The notes beneath the pieces are model-generated. The model saw nothing but the letters and a program-made list of their open reading frames with translations, did no database searches and was not told where the DNA came from. A program made the position numbers and the translations under genes. Below, piece after piece: positions 1 through 7,079 of a DNA stretch of 16,804 bases. Source of the DNA: DAOUBA01 sp034432855 (GTDB taxonomy: Bacteria; Chloroflexota; Anaerolineae; B4-G1); the NCBI GenBank assembly GCA_034432855.1, contig DAOUBA010000191.1:1-16804 (forward strand), read 5' to 3'. Each line of letters opens with the position of its first letter. Position 1 is the stretch's first letter.

Positions 1-55
1 CCGGCCTGAAAGAGCCGGTGCTGGCGGGGTTTCTTCCAGGAGAGAAACGCTTCCA

Positions 56-78
56 GCGCCGCCGGTTCACGGCGGCGC
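56..78. repeat. Perfect 9-bp hairpin near left edge
   Basis: Bases 56-64 and 70-78 are perfect reverse complements (GCGCCGCCG / CGGCGGCGC) around a 5-base loop. No T-run follows on either strand, so it is not a convincing intrinsic terminator. It may be a REP-like palindrome, or lie at the 3' end of a gene that begins outside the window: a plus-strand reading frame is open from base 3 to a TAG at 108-110, but I cannot identify that protein. Confidence 0.45.
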
Positions 79-110
79 GGTCAATCGGTATTCGATTGGG
101 TTGCGGCTAG

Positions 111-427
111 AGGCCGCGCTATGGATCGCGAAGCAAGATGAGCCAGATGGCGGCTAACCATGCGATTGTACTGAAAATCCTTGTGGTATCCCTAACCCGG
201 ACGAGCCGGAACCCAAAACCACCAAGGGCACGAAGGGCACACAAAGGACACGACCCAATTCCTTTATTTCCTTCGTGGTGAATTTTCTTGCCCAACGTGC
301 AAGGATTCATTTCTCAAGGTACTGGTGGTCTCTTGGGCCGGAATCTGCCGGCATTATAGCACCAGCGTGCAACGGAAACAAGCGCCACGCGCCGCCGGGT
401 GCAGGACGCGCGCTGTCTGGCAGGAGT
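111..427. other. Gene-free stretch with degenerate dispersed repeat
   Basis: I see no credible gene here. Bases about 219-280 carry short direct and inverted words: accaagggcacgaagggcac, then cacaaaggacacg, then ccttcgtggtg. Bases 229-236 (cacgaagg) are the reverse complement of 270-277 (ccttcgtg). This looks like a decayed copy of a dispersed intergenic repeat. A TATAAT box reading leftward lies at 358-353, with a weak TTGTTT 17 bases upstream (381-376), but no identifiable gene follows it. A 63-codon minus-strand frame (119-310) runs through the repeat and is most likely spurious. Confidence 0.5.
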
Positions 428-1309
428 TCAGCTTCGGTTGAAGCCTATGGGCAAGGGTTCTCGCCGCTCGACCCAGGCTGGCGGCACCTGAGGCGCAGAT
501 AGGGCGACGATCCCGCCGACGATGGCGCAGGTCGTGTCGCAGTCGCCCAGTCCGCCTGCGGTCCACCACAGGGCTTCCGCAAAGTCGTCGAGGTGGTAAG
601 CGGCACACCACAGACAGAACGGCACGGTGTCCTGCGCGGACACGTTCGCCCCCGTTCCCAGTCGCCGAACTGCCTCCCGGTGAGCGTCACCCGGTATGTC
701 GAGGGCGCTTTCGATTCTCCGGCGCGTGATGCCATCGGGAACGAAGGGGAGCACCGCCTGGAGAAACTCGCGCTCCCGGGGGTGGGCCGGGTCAGCAGCA
801 AGCGCGGCGGCGACGGCCACGGCAATCGCGCCAGCCTGCCCCTCGGGATGGGCATGAGTGACGACGGCAGACCGTTGGGCCTCGGCGGCGGCGCGGGCCG
901 GGTCGCCGTCGAAGAAGCCACCGATGGGCGCAGCGCGCATCGCCGCGCCGTTGCCATAAGAGCCGCTACCGAACAGGGATGGCGCAACCTGACGCCAATC
1001 CTCGCCGTGGGCGAGCCGGTTTAGCAAGTGGACGGCGCCACCGGCATAGCCCCGGTAGTGGTCCTGCCGGAAGCGTGCTACAAACAGCCATGCCAGGGCA
1101 TCTTGGTCAATGTGGCCGTGTGTTCTGAGCACTTCCACGACGGAGAGTGCCATGTGGGTGTCGTCCGTCCAGGGCCAGGGGCCCGGCGGCAACCGGCGCG
1201 TGACCAGCGGCGATGGTGAGGTCGAGAAGAACAACTCGCCGAATGCATCGCCGACGGATAGCCCTTCCAGGCTGAGAAGTGCGTGGTCAATGAGTGAGGT
1301 CGCTTTCAC
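428..1309 (-). CDS. ADP-ribosylglycohydrolase (DraG/ARH family)
   Basis: A 293-residue protein of the ADP-ribosylglycohydrolase fold, which removes ADP-ribose from proteins or small molecules in the cytoplasm using a two-metal centre. Visible motifs are GLSVGDAFGE (17-25), the metal-binding TDDT (48-51), GNGAAMRAAPIG (119-130), the His-rich THAHPEGQ (151-158), and GDCDTT (255-260), which supplies the second Asp cluster (GGDTDT in many relatives). Length is normal for the family. The start is GTG at 1309-1307. It overlaps the recO stop as GTGA (1306-1309), so the two genes are almost certainly translationally coupled. The substrate (ADP-ribosyl-Arg, -Ser, -DNA or a metabolite) cannot be told from sequence; no DraT-like ADP-ribosyltransferase lies in the window. 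Family assignment is secure, the biological role is not. Confidence 0.9.
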   Translation of the reverse strand: MKATSLIDHALLSLEGLSVGDAFGELFFSTSPSPLVTRRLPPGPWPWTDDTHMALSVVEVLRTHGHIDQDALAWLFVARFRQDHYRGYAGGAVHLLNRLAHGEDWRQVAPSLFGSGSYGNGAAMRAAPIGGFFDGDPARAAAEAQRSAVVTHAHPEGQAGAIAVAVAAALAADPAHPREREFLQAVLPFVPDGITRRRIESALDIPGDAHREAVRRLGTGANVSAQDTVPFCLWCAAYHLDDFAEALWWTAGGLGDCDTTCAIVGGIVALSAPQVPPAWVERREPLPIGFNRS

Positions 1310-2109
1310 TTCGCCTCCCGCCTCAACTGCCGCAGGAACGCGCTGCTACGCACCCCCTGCTCGAGATGGTAGGTGATATAGTGTTGCATCGCCCGCTCGG
1401 CCTCGGCGTGCAGCGCCGGGGCGAATCGCCGCCCGCGCAGACGGGTGTAGGGGCCGCGCTGGCATTCTTCCAGGAACCACAGAGCGGCAGGTGAGAGCGG
1501 CACAACGGCCCGCAGGGCCTTGCCGGCCTCGTAGCACTGCGGACACAGCGCCCCCCCGCGTTCTGGGTCGAGCCCATAAGGCTGCCGTTCTTCCTGCGAT
1601 TGTCGTGGATGCAGGGCGAATGGAGCAGCGTGCTCGCCTACACAACGGAACAACTCCGGTCGAAAGCCTGCCAGTCCCAGTAGTTGCTGCTCGTAGAAAC
1701 GGACCACCAGGTCGAGATCGCGGTCCTCGCACAGCCAGGTGAGCGCGTGATCGAGCAGGTCGAAGAGCGCTGCCCCTCCTTCTTCCTGCGCAAAGAAACG
1801 GTCGAGCAGTTCGACAATGTAACGGGCATAAGCGCCTCGTGTGAGGTCCTCGCGCAAGAGCGCATGCGGCTCGACCGTCTCGGCCTGGCTGATGATGTCC
1901 CACGAGTGCGGCACCCGCGAGACGACAAAGTTGGAGCGACAAAAGAGCTCGACGTGACCGGCCTTGCGGCTACGCACCTTGCGTACACCTTTGGCAAGCA
2001 CTTCGATCTTGCCCTGAGGTGTACAAAGCGTCAAGACGCGGTCGGCCTCGCCCTGGTCGCGCCGGCGGATGACGATGCCTTCAATACGATAGAGTCGCTC
2101 GCTGCTCAC
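1306..2109 (-). CDS. recO: DNA repair protein RecO
   Basis: RecO helps load RecA on SSB-coated single-stranded DNA in the RecFOR pathway. The N-terminal OB-fold begins YRIEGIVIRRRDQGEADRVL (7-26), typical of RecO; a helical region follows, and the remains of a zinc-binding site sit near residues 156-192. A GTG start at 2109 is chosen over the in-frame ATG at 2190. The family N-terminus aligns just after it, GAGGCAGG lies a few bases upstream, and a strong promoter (2158-2131) and a terminator lie between the two candidates. That gives 267 aa, normal for RecO. The zinc site looks damaged: only C156 remains of the first CxxC pair (CVGE), although C189/C192 are intact and a roughly 12-residue insertion precedes them. 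It is transcribed with the ADP-ribosylglycohydrolase gene, which it overlaps by 4 bases. Confidence 0.93.
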   Translation of the reverse strand: MSSERLYRIEGIVIRRRDQGEADRVLTLCTPQGKIEVLAKGVRKVRSRKAGHVELFCRSNFVVSRVPHSWDIISQAETVEPHALLREDLTRGAYARYIVELLDRFFAQEEGGAALFDLLDHALTWLCEDRDLDLVVRFYEQQLLGLAGFRPELFRCVGEHAAPFALHPRQSQEERQPYGLDPERGGALCPQCYEAGKALRAVVPLSPAALWFLEECQRGPYTRLRGRRFAPALHAEAERAMQHYITYHLEQGVRSSAFLRQLRREAK

Positions 2110-2130
2110 ACTTCGCCTGCCTCGCGGGCC

Positions 2131-2158
2131 ATTATAACAAAGAACCTCCCGCTGGCAA
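2131..2158 (-). promoter_or_regulatory. Promoter of recO-ADP-ribosylglycohydrolase unit
   Basis: Reading leftward: TTGCCA (2158-2153, 5 of 6 to TTGACA), a 16-base spacer, then a perfect TATAAT (2136-2131). Predicted transcription start is about 2124, leaving a leader of roughly 15 bases before the GTG at 2109. The -35 box lies inside the loop and inner stem of the preceding terminator. Confidence 0.75.
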
Positions 2159-2174
2159 AGGGCCTGCGGGAGGT
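2137..2174 (-). terminator. Rho-independent terminator after CoA-transferase gene
   Basis: On the minus strand ACCTCCCGC (2174-2166) pairs perfectly with GCGGGAGGT (2152-2144). Three further pairs lie inside after a T-T mismatch, closing a 5-base loop. TTCTTTGTT follows immediately. It lies 20 bases past the CoA-transferase stop, so it should end the long upstream transcription unit. Confidence 0.75.
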
Positions 2175-2194
2175 CGTGTAGGGCTGTCAACCGC

Positions 2195-3496
2195 CTAGAT
2201 ATAGTTCAACTCCTTCGCCGCTCGCGTCAACTCCTCGCGGAATTCGGGCGCAGCGATGGCGATGAGCGCCTGCGCCCGCTGACGGATCGTCTTGCCATAG
2301 AGGTCGGCAACGCCGTGCTCGGTGACGACGTAGTGGACATGGTTGCGCGTGGTGGTGACGCCCGCGCCCGGTCTGAGCATCGGCACGATCCGGCTGATCC
2401 CCTTGCCCTGCACCGTGCTGGGCAGCGCGATGATCGGCACTCCGCCCTCGGAGCGCGACGCGCCGTAGATGAAATCCAATTGTCCACCCACGCCGCTATA
2501 GAGTTTGTGGCCGATGGAATCGGCGCACACCTGACCGGTCAGATCCACCTCGATGGCCGAGTTGATTGCTACCTGACGGTAATTCTGGGCGATGATGAAG
2601 GGGTCGTTGACGTACTCGATGCGCCGCATTTCGAGGATCGGGTTATCGTGCGCCCAGGTGTAGAGGGCCTTCGTCCCCAGCAAGAGCCCGGCGACGATCT
2701 TGCCCGTGTGCAACGTCTTGCGGGCGTTGGTGACGACGCCCGCTTCGACCAACTCGATCACGCCGTCAGAGAGCACCTCGGTGTGCACCCCCAGGTCCCG
2801 CTTGTTGTGCAAAAAGCGCAACACGGCGTCGGGAATCTCGCCGATGCCCATCTGCATCGTGGCGCCGTCGGGGATCAGGTCGGCAATGTATTCGGCGATG
2901 CGCACGTGCACGTCGGTGAGGCTGCCCTCGACCATCGGACGCTCCAGGAGCGGCTCGTCCACCGGGACGATGTGGGCCAGCCGGCTGACGTGGATGAAAC
3001 TATCGCCCAGGCAACGCGGCATCCTGGGGTTGACCTGGGCGATGATCGTGCGGGCCGACTCGGCCGGCGTCTTGGTCAGCCCGGTCTCGATGCTGTAGGA
3101 GCAAAAGCCGTGTTCGTCGGGTGGCGAGAGGTGCACAAGCGCGACGTCTAACGGCAGGATGCCGTGCTTGAAGAGCAGCGTGAACTCGGAGAGGAGCACA
3201 GGGGTGAAATCGGCGCGGCCCTCCTGCACCGCCTGGCGCACGTTGGGGCCGATGAAGAGCGCGTTGGCGCGGAGGTGACCGGCCATCTCCGGCGCGACGT
3301 AATCGCTGCTGCCCATCGTCAGCGAGTGGCAGATTTCCACGTTCTCCAGTTCGGGCGCGCGTCGCACTAGCGCCTCGATCAGCACGCGCGGCACGCTGCA
3401 ATTGCCGGTCAGGAAGACGCGGTCGCCCGACTTGATCGCCCGCACGGCTTCGTCCGCCGTCGTCACGCGGCTCTCGTAGGTCTGCATCCAGGACAT
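2195..3496 (-). CDS. Acetyl-CoA hydrolase/4-hydroxybutyrate CoA-transferase family protein
   Basis: A 433-residue family I CoA-transferase. These enzymes move CoA between acyl-CoA and a carboxylic acid (often acetate) through a glutamyl-CoA thioester in the cytoplasm. Supporting motifs are SGDRVFLTGNCSVPRVLI near the N-terminus, QMGIGEIPDAVLRFL (215-229), DLGVHTEVLSDG (234-245) with E240 as the expected catalytic glutamate, GGQLDFIYGAS, and VTEHGVADLYGK near the C-terminus. The start is ATG 3496, 2 bases after the stop of the alanine dehydrogenase-like gene, with GAGAGG upstream; a longer in-frame ATG at 3709 runs through the upstream gene and is rejected. It closes the operon and is followed by a terminator. 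Acetate, 4-hydroxybutyrate or another acid could be the substrate; neighbours suggest release of acids from CoA esters made by the 2-oxoacid oxidoreductase (inference). Confidence 0.88.
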   Translation of the reverse strand: MSWMQTYESRVTTADEAVRAIKSGDRVFLTGNCSVPRVLIEALVRRAPELENVEICHSLTMGSSDYVAPEMAGHLRANALFIGPNVRQAVQEGRADFTPVLLSEFTLLFKHGILPLDVALVHLSPPDEHGFCSYSIETGLTKTPAESARTIIAQVNPRMPRCLGDSFIHVSRLAHIVPVDEPLLERPMVEGSLTDVHVRIAEYIADLIPDGATMQMGIGEIPDAVLRFLHNKRDLGVHTEVLSDGVIELVEAGVVTNARKTLHTGKIVAGLLLGTKALYTWAHDNPILEMRRIEYVNDPFIIAQNYRQVAINSAIEVDLTGQVCADSIGHKLYSGVGGQLDFIYGASRSEGGVPIIALPSTVQGKGISRIVPMLRPGAGVTTTRNHVHYVVTEHGVADLYGKTIRQRAQALIAIAAPEFREELTRAAKELNYI

Positions 3497-3498
3497 GG

Positions 3499-4599
3499 CT
3501 ATCCCTCTCGCCCGGCGTAGTAGGCGGCGGCCAGCGGCTCGCTGACGATACGGCCATCTTTGGTGGCGAGCCCTCGCGCCAGGGCCGGAATCTCCTCCAA
3601 TGCCTGCTCCAACCCGACTTCGGCCAGGCGGCGCACGTGCGGCCAGACGGCGTTGTTGAAAGCGTGAGTCGCCGTGCGCGGCACCGCCCCCGGCACGTTG
3701 GGGACGCAAAAGTGCACCACGCCCTCTTCGACATAGACTGGATCACGCAATGTGGTTGGACGGCTGGTCTCTACACACCCTCCCTGATCAATGCTGAAAT
3801 CCAGGATGACTGTCCCCCGTTTCATCGAGCGCACGATTTCGCGGCTGACGATGATGGGTGGGCGCGCTCCGGGCACCAGGATCGCGCCGATCAGCACCTC
3901 GGCGAAGCGCGCCACGCGGGCGATGTTGAAGGGGTAAGAGACCATCGTGGTGACGCGGCCACCGAACTCCCGGTCAATCTGGCGCAGCCGCTCCAGACTG
4001 CGGTCGAGGACGTACACCGTGGCGCCGGCCCCCAGGAAGGTGCGCGCGGCATTGGTGCCCAGCACCCCACCGCCCAGGATGGCGACGGCGACCGGCGGCA
4101 CGCCCGGCACGCCGCTCAGGATGACGCCTCGCCCGCCGTAATTGCTTTGGAGGAAGGTGGCCGCTAACTGCGGGGCCATGCGCCCGGCCACCTCGCTCAT
4201 CGTCTTCAACACCGGCAGGCTGCCGTCATCCTCCTGGATGGTCTCGTAGGCGATGGCGGTGATGCGCTTTTCGAGGAAGGTCTTGAGCGTCCGCGGGCGG
4301 GCGGCGGCCAGGTGCAGGAAGCCGGCGATGATCTGCCCTTCGTGCAGCCAGTCCAGTTCCTCGGGGATGGGCCGCAGCACCTTGAGCACCAGGTCGGCCC
4401 GGCCATAGACCTCCTCGCCGGAGTAGACGATGTGCGCGCCGGCCCGCTCGTAGTCGTAATCCACAAAGCCGGCTCCCACCCCGGCCTCGTGCTCGACGTA
4501 ACAGGTGTGTCCGGCCCGGGTGAGCAAATCTACCCCATAGGGGGTCAGCCCGACTCGCCGTTCCAGGTCTCGGCGTTCCTTCGGGATGCCGATGTTCAT
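3499..4599 (-). CDS. ald: Alanine dehydrogenase family protein (AlaDH/PNT)
   Basis: A 366-residue member of the alanine dehydrogenase/transhydrogenase-alpha family, which interconverts L-alanine and pyruvate plus ammonia with NAD. Motifs: MNIGIPKE start, R15 in RRVGLTP, H96 in GFLHLAA, SEVAGRMAPQ (135-144), the Rossmann motif GGGVLGTNAA (176-185) ending in D199, which favours NAD over NADP, SIDQGGCVETS (269-279) with D271, and VPNVPGAVPRTA (299-310). Its length is that of alanine dehydrogenase, not transhydrogenase. Odd point: the second lysine of the usual KVKEP (K75, pyruvate-binding in characterised enzymes) is L75 here (KVLRP), so the substrate or activity may differ. The start ATG 4599 has AGGAAGGAGG upstream. 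Its ATG overlaps the stress-protein stop as ATGA (4596-4599), showing translational coupling; the CoA-transferase gene follows after 2 bases. Confidence 0.85.
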   Translation of the reverse strand: MNIGIPKERRDLERRVGLTPYGVDLLTRAGHTCYVEHEAGVGAGFVDYDYERAGAHIVYSGEEVYGRADLVLKVLRPIPEELDWLHEGQIIAGFLHLAAARPRTLKTFLEKRITAIAYETIQEDDGSLPVLKTMSEVAGRMAPQLAATFLQSNYGGRGVILSGVPGVPPVAVAILGGGVLGTNAARTFLGAGATVYVLDRSLERLRQIDREFGGRVTTMVSYPFNIARVARFAEVLIGAILVPGARPPIIVSREIVRSMKRGTVILDFSIDQGGCVETSRPTTLRDPVYVEEGVVHFCVPNVPGAVPRTATHAFNNAVWPHVRRLAEVGLEQALEEIPALARGLATKDGRIVSEPLAAAYYAGREG

Positions 4600-5570
4600 A
4601 CTCTGCCTCCTTCCTGCTCCGGCCTCGGTCTCACCAACAGCACCGGGCAGCGCGCGCCTTGCAGCAATTTGCCCGCTACGTTGCCGTATACCCATCGGCT
4701 GACGCCGGAAAGCCCATGCGTCGTCATGCAGATCAGGTCTGCCTCGACCTCGGCGGCATAGGCGAGGATCTCGTCGGCCGGCGCGCCCTGCCGGATGACG
4801 GTGTGCACCATGGCGCCCCGCTCGCGCAAGGCGGCAGCGACGCTGCGCAGATAAGCCTGCAGTTGGACCTCGGCCTGTTGGAGCGCGGGGGTGGCGAGCC
4901 GCAGGCCCGGCGGGTAACTGGTCAACAGCGCCACCGTGCGTTCGCCCAGCCCAGGCGTTAGCACCGAAACCAGAAACACCCGCGTGACCCCCCTCTGTCC
5001 CCCCTCCAGGGGGAAGGCCGGAGGGTGAATGAGGGCCATCATGTAGGGGAGCACCTGCTCTGCCAACTCGGAGCCGTCGAGCGGCACCACGATGCGCTGG
5101 TACGCAGTGGCAGGCTGGGCCGCGCCGGGGCGTACCAATAGCACCGGGCAGGTTGCGCCGCGCAGTACTCGTTCGGCGACGCTGCCAAAGACCCAGCGCC
5201 CGATGCCGGAGCGCCCGTGCGAGGACATGGCAATCAAATCCGCCTTGACCTCGGCGGCAAAGTCGAGGATCTCGTCGGCCTGCCGCCCAAAGCGCACGCT
5301 GACCTGCACGCCGGCGGCAACCGGCTCCAGCCGCCTTGCGACACCCTGCAGGTACTCGGTCAATTCCCGCTCGACGCGCTGCTCTTCTTCCCGAACGCTG
5401 ATGGGATGCAGAGGAATGTCTACGACAGCGGGCAGTGTGCCCAGGGCCAACGGCGCGACCGAGAGCAGGTAGACCTGACTGCCCCGATCTCGAATCAGTT
5501 CCGTGACGTGGGGCAGGATGCCCTCGGCCAACTGCGAGCCGTCTAGTGGTACGATGACTTTACTATACAT
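4596..5570 (-). CDS. Tandem-domain universal stress protein (UspA family)
   Basis: A 324-residue protein with two UspA domains (about 1-148 and 157-315), each beginning with VPLDGS around a nucleotide-contacting Asp (D10, D164). Each ends with an ATP-loop-like motif: SSHG-x9-GS (116-130) in the first, TTHG-x9-GN (283-297) in the second. Both differ from the canonical G2xG9xG(S/T) at the first glycine, and the second also lacks the final Ser/Thr, so ATP binding by the second domain is less certain. Such proteins are cytoplasmic and linked to stress or energy limitation. Compared with domain 1, domain 2 has about 10 extra residues at 182-196 (HPPAFPLEGGQRGVT), encoded by a short palindromic repeat. 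The ATG start has AGGGGGTGA upstream. The stop overlaps the ald-like start, so it is co-expressed with the catabolic genes. Confidence 0.93.
   Translation of the reverse strand: MYSKVIVPLDGSQLAEGILPHVTELIRDRGSQVYLLSVAPLALGTLPAVVDIPLHPISVREEEQRVERELTEYLQGVARRLEPVAAGVQVSVRFGRQADEILDFAAEVKADLIAMSSHGRSGIGRWVFGSVAERVLRGATCPVLLVRPGAAQPATAYQRIVVPLDGSELAEQVLPYMMALIHPPAFPLEGGQRGVTRVFLVSVLTPGLGERTVALLTSYPPGLRLATPALQQAEVQLQAYLRSVAAALRERGAMVHTVIRQGAPADEILAYAAEVEADLICMTTHGLSGVSRWVYGNVAGKLLQGARCPVLLVRPRPEQEGGRV
4983..5027 (-). repeat. In-frame repeat insertion inside stress-protein domain 2
   Basis: This segment encodes residues 182-196 of the tandem stress protein. It contains the palindrome CCCCCT-CC-AGGGGG (5000-5013) and CCCTC/GAGGG words. 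Aligning the two internal domains, LI is followed by RDRGS before the QVYLLSV strand in domain 1, but by 15 residues before RVFLVSV in domain 2. The extra material is inferred to be a small dispersed repeat that kept the frame. Confidence 0.5.
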
Positions 5571-5618
5571 TTCACCCCCTCGCTCGGAGCGACTTGAGCC
5601 GCCAGACGGATGAGGCCG

Positions 5619-6524
5619 TCACTGCGCACCGAATTTCTTCTTCATTGCCTGCCACCAACGCGCCAGGCGGCTCGGCGCCGGTGCGTCGCGCAGCGCGATC
5701 AACTCCGCCAGGTGTCGTCGTGCGGCCTCCTCGCCGGCCTGCATAGCCAAGTCCACTTGATCCAGGTCGAGCAACCCCACTCCGCTGAACAGGACATGGA
5801 TCATCACGTCGGGCGGTGCATGCCGCAGCCGTTGTTCGACCAACCTCCGGGCCGTAATGGCGGCACTGCGCTCCGCCACGTCAACCAGCGGCGCCCAGTG
5901 GGCGCGGTGCAGGAACAGGCGGATGATGGCTTCCGCCCCACGCCCCTCGCGGAGCGGTTCATCGCCTGGCCGCCCGGCCAGGTCATGCGTGGTGTACACT
6001 GCAATGACCCGCTCGGCGCCCAACGCGCGCACGACGTCGAAAGGGACAGGGTTGAGAACGCCGCCATCCACGAGTAGCCGACCACGCCACTCTACCGGCG
6101 GGAAGAGAATAGGGACGGCGGTCGTCGCCAGCACCGCCTCGACGACAGGCCCCTCACGGATGACGACCTCCTCGCCTGTCTGCAAATCCACCCCCACGAG
6201 CGCCAGGGGCAATTTCAGTTGGTCAAAGGTCAGGTCGCCGCCAAGCGCCCGGCGCATGAGTGCTGCCATCTTGCCCTGGCCGATCAGCCCCATGCCGGAA
6301 CGGTCGCGCTGGGCAATGTCGAGCAGGCGCAGCGAGCGGGCCAGTTGCTCGATCTCGGCCGCCGTGCGTCCGGCGGCGTAGAGGGCCGCGATCACGCCGC
6401 CCATACTCGTGCCGGCCAACACGTGCACCGGCATATGGATCTCTTCGAGCACCTTGAGCACGCCGATGTGGGCGATGCCCTTGGCCCCGCCGCCGCTCAA
6501 TGCCAGACCGAATTTGACATCCAT
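5619..6524 (-). CDS. Patatin-like phospholipase family protein (RssA-like)
   Basis: A 301-residue bacterial patatin, an acyl hydrolase using a Ser-Asp dyad. The oxyanion-hole loop SGGGAKGIAHIGVL (10-23), the nucleophile elbow GTSMGG (38-43, S40) and the catalytic Asp in DGGVLNPVP (153-161, D153) are all present in the right order, so the enzyme should be active. The C-terminal 90 residues are Arg/Ala-rich and helical, ending in a basic tail (KKKFGAQ) that might favour membrane contact. No signal peptide. The ATG start has a perfect AGGAGG upstream. It sits 48 bases before the stress-protein gene in the same orientation, so it probably shares its transcript. Natural lipid substrate unknown. 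Confidence 0.92.
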   Translation of the reverse strand: MDVKFGLALSGGGAKGIAHIGVLKVLEEIHMPVHVLAGTSMGGVIAALYAAGRTAAEIEQLARSLRLLDIAQRDRSGMGLIGQGKMAALMRRALGGDLTFDQLKLPLALVGVDLQTGEEVVIREGPVVEAVLATTAVPILFPPVEWRGRLLVDGGVLNPVPFDVVRALGAERVIAVYTTHDLAGRPGDEPLREGRGAEAIIRLFLHRAHWAPLVDVAERSAAITARRLVEQRLRHAPPDVMIHVLFSGVGLLDLDQVDLAMQAGEEAARRHLAELIALRDAPAPSRLARWWQAMKKKFGAQ

Positions 6525-6554
6525 CTCGTCCTCCTACGCACTGTGGAAAGCACG

Positions 6555-7004
6555 CTACGGCGTTGCTGCACCCGGTTCTGGGCGGATCTCCAGGATGATC
6601 TCCCGCAACTCCTGCGCAGCGCGCGTCAGGCCGGCGTCACCGGTCGCTTCCAACGCCTCCTGGGCGTTGACGAGGTGCAGCCGCACGGCGGTCGCGTCGA
6701 CGCCGGGCGTCAACGCCGCGTCCAGCGAGCGCAGCGCCTCCGGTGCCTTGCCGCTGGCTCTCACCTCGTCGCGGATCGCCTCGATGCGTGCGTGGGAGTC
6801 TGTGTCCAGCAGACGGTCGCTGAAGTAGTAGTGCCAGCCGGACGCGCGCACGAACGTGAGGCCGAGGACGATCAAGGAAACTGCGGCTATGAGCGTCCCC
6901 ATCACGACGACGAGGGTGCGCCGCCTCCACCCGGTGCTGCACGGTCTTGCTTCGGGCTGCGCTTGCCCCACAGGCTGAGTTTGTTCACTGTCCGGCAGGA
7001 TCAC
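6555..7004 (-). CDS. Hypothetical protein with one transmembrane segment
   Basis: I do not recognise this 149-residue protein. A Pro/Gln-rich N-terminus of about 25 residues ends in WRRR. A hydrophobic helix follows at about 30-52 (LVVVMGTLIAAVSLIVLGL), then a soluble helical region (60-145) rich in Ala, Arg and Glu. The positive residues before the helix suggest an N-in, C-out topology with the helical part outside the membrane (inference). The start is GTG 7004, with GGGAG at a sensible distance upstream. It lies between the oxidoreductase gamma subunit and the patatin gene, 30 bases from the latter, and is preceded by a palindromic repeat. Frame and codon use are consistent with a real gene. 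Confidence 0.65.
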   Translation of the reverse strand: MILPDSEQTQPVGQAQPEARPCSTGWRRRTLVVVMGTLIAAVSLIVLGLTFVRASGWHYYFSDRLLDTDSHARIEAIRDEVRASGKAPEALRSLDAALTPGVDATAVRLHLVNAQEALEATGDAGLTRAAQELREIILEIRPEPGAATP

Positions 7005-7023
7005 CGCACTGCTCCCAAGTCAG

Positions 7024-7075
7024 GCGTGGAGCAGCCTTTCCAGTCTGCTGACAGGCTCGAAAGCCTGTTCCACGC
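7024..7075. repeat. 52-bp imperfect palindrome (REP/MITE-like)
   Basis: The outer arms GCGTGGA (7024-7030) and TCCACGC (7069-7075) match perfectly, and 20 of 26 positions pair along the whole element. Inside it is a compact hairpin, CAGGCT-CGAA-AGCCTG (7052-7067). It fills the gap between the gamma-subunit stop (7080) and the next start (7004). It could act as an mRNA stabiliser or attenuator after the oxidoreductase genes, or simply be a dispersed element. Confidence 0.65.
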
Positions 7076-7079
7076 TCGC

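Noticed and set aside
56..78. Left-edge hairpin as a terminator
   Set aside because: No T-run on either strand.
3..110. Open plus-strand frame at the left edge ending in TAG 108-110 (possible C-terminus of a gene)
   Set aside because: Only 35 codons, no recognisable motif, contains a perfect hairpin, and minus-strand frames there are also open; cannot be supported.
119..310. 63-codon minus-strand frame
   Set aside because: It runs through the degenerate repeat and has no family resemblance; a short accidental frame is more likely.
2315..3151. 278-codon plus-strand frame
   Set aside because: Antisense to the CoA-transferase gene, with composition of a shadow (Asp/His/Val/Arg-rich).
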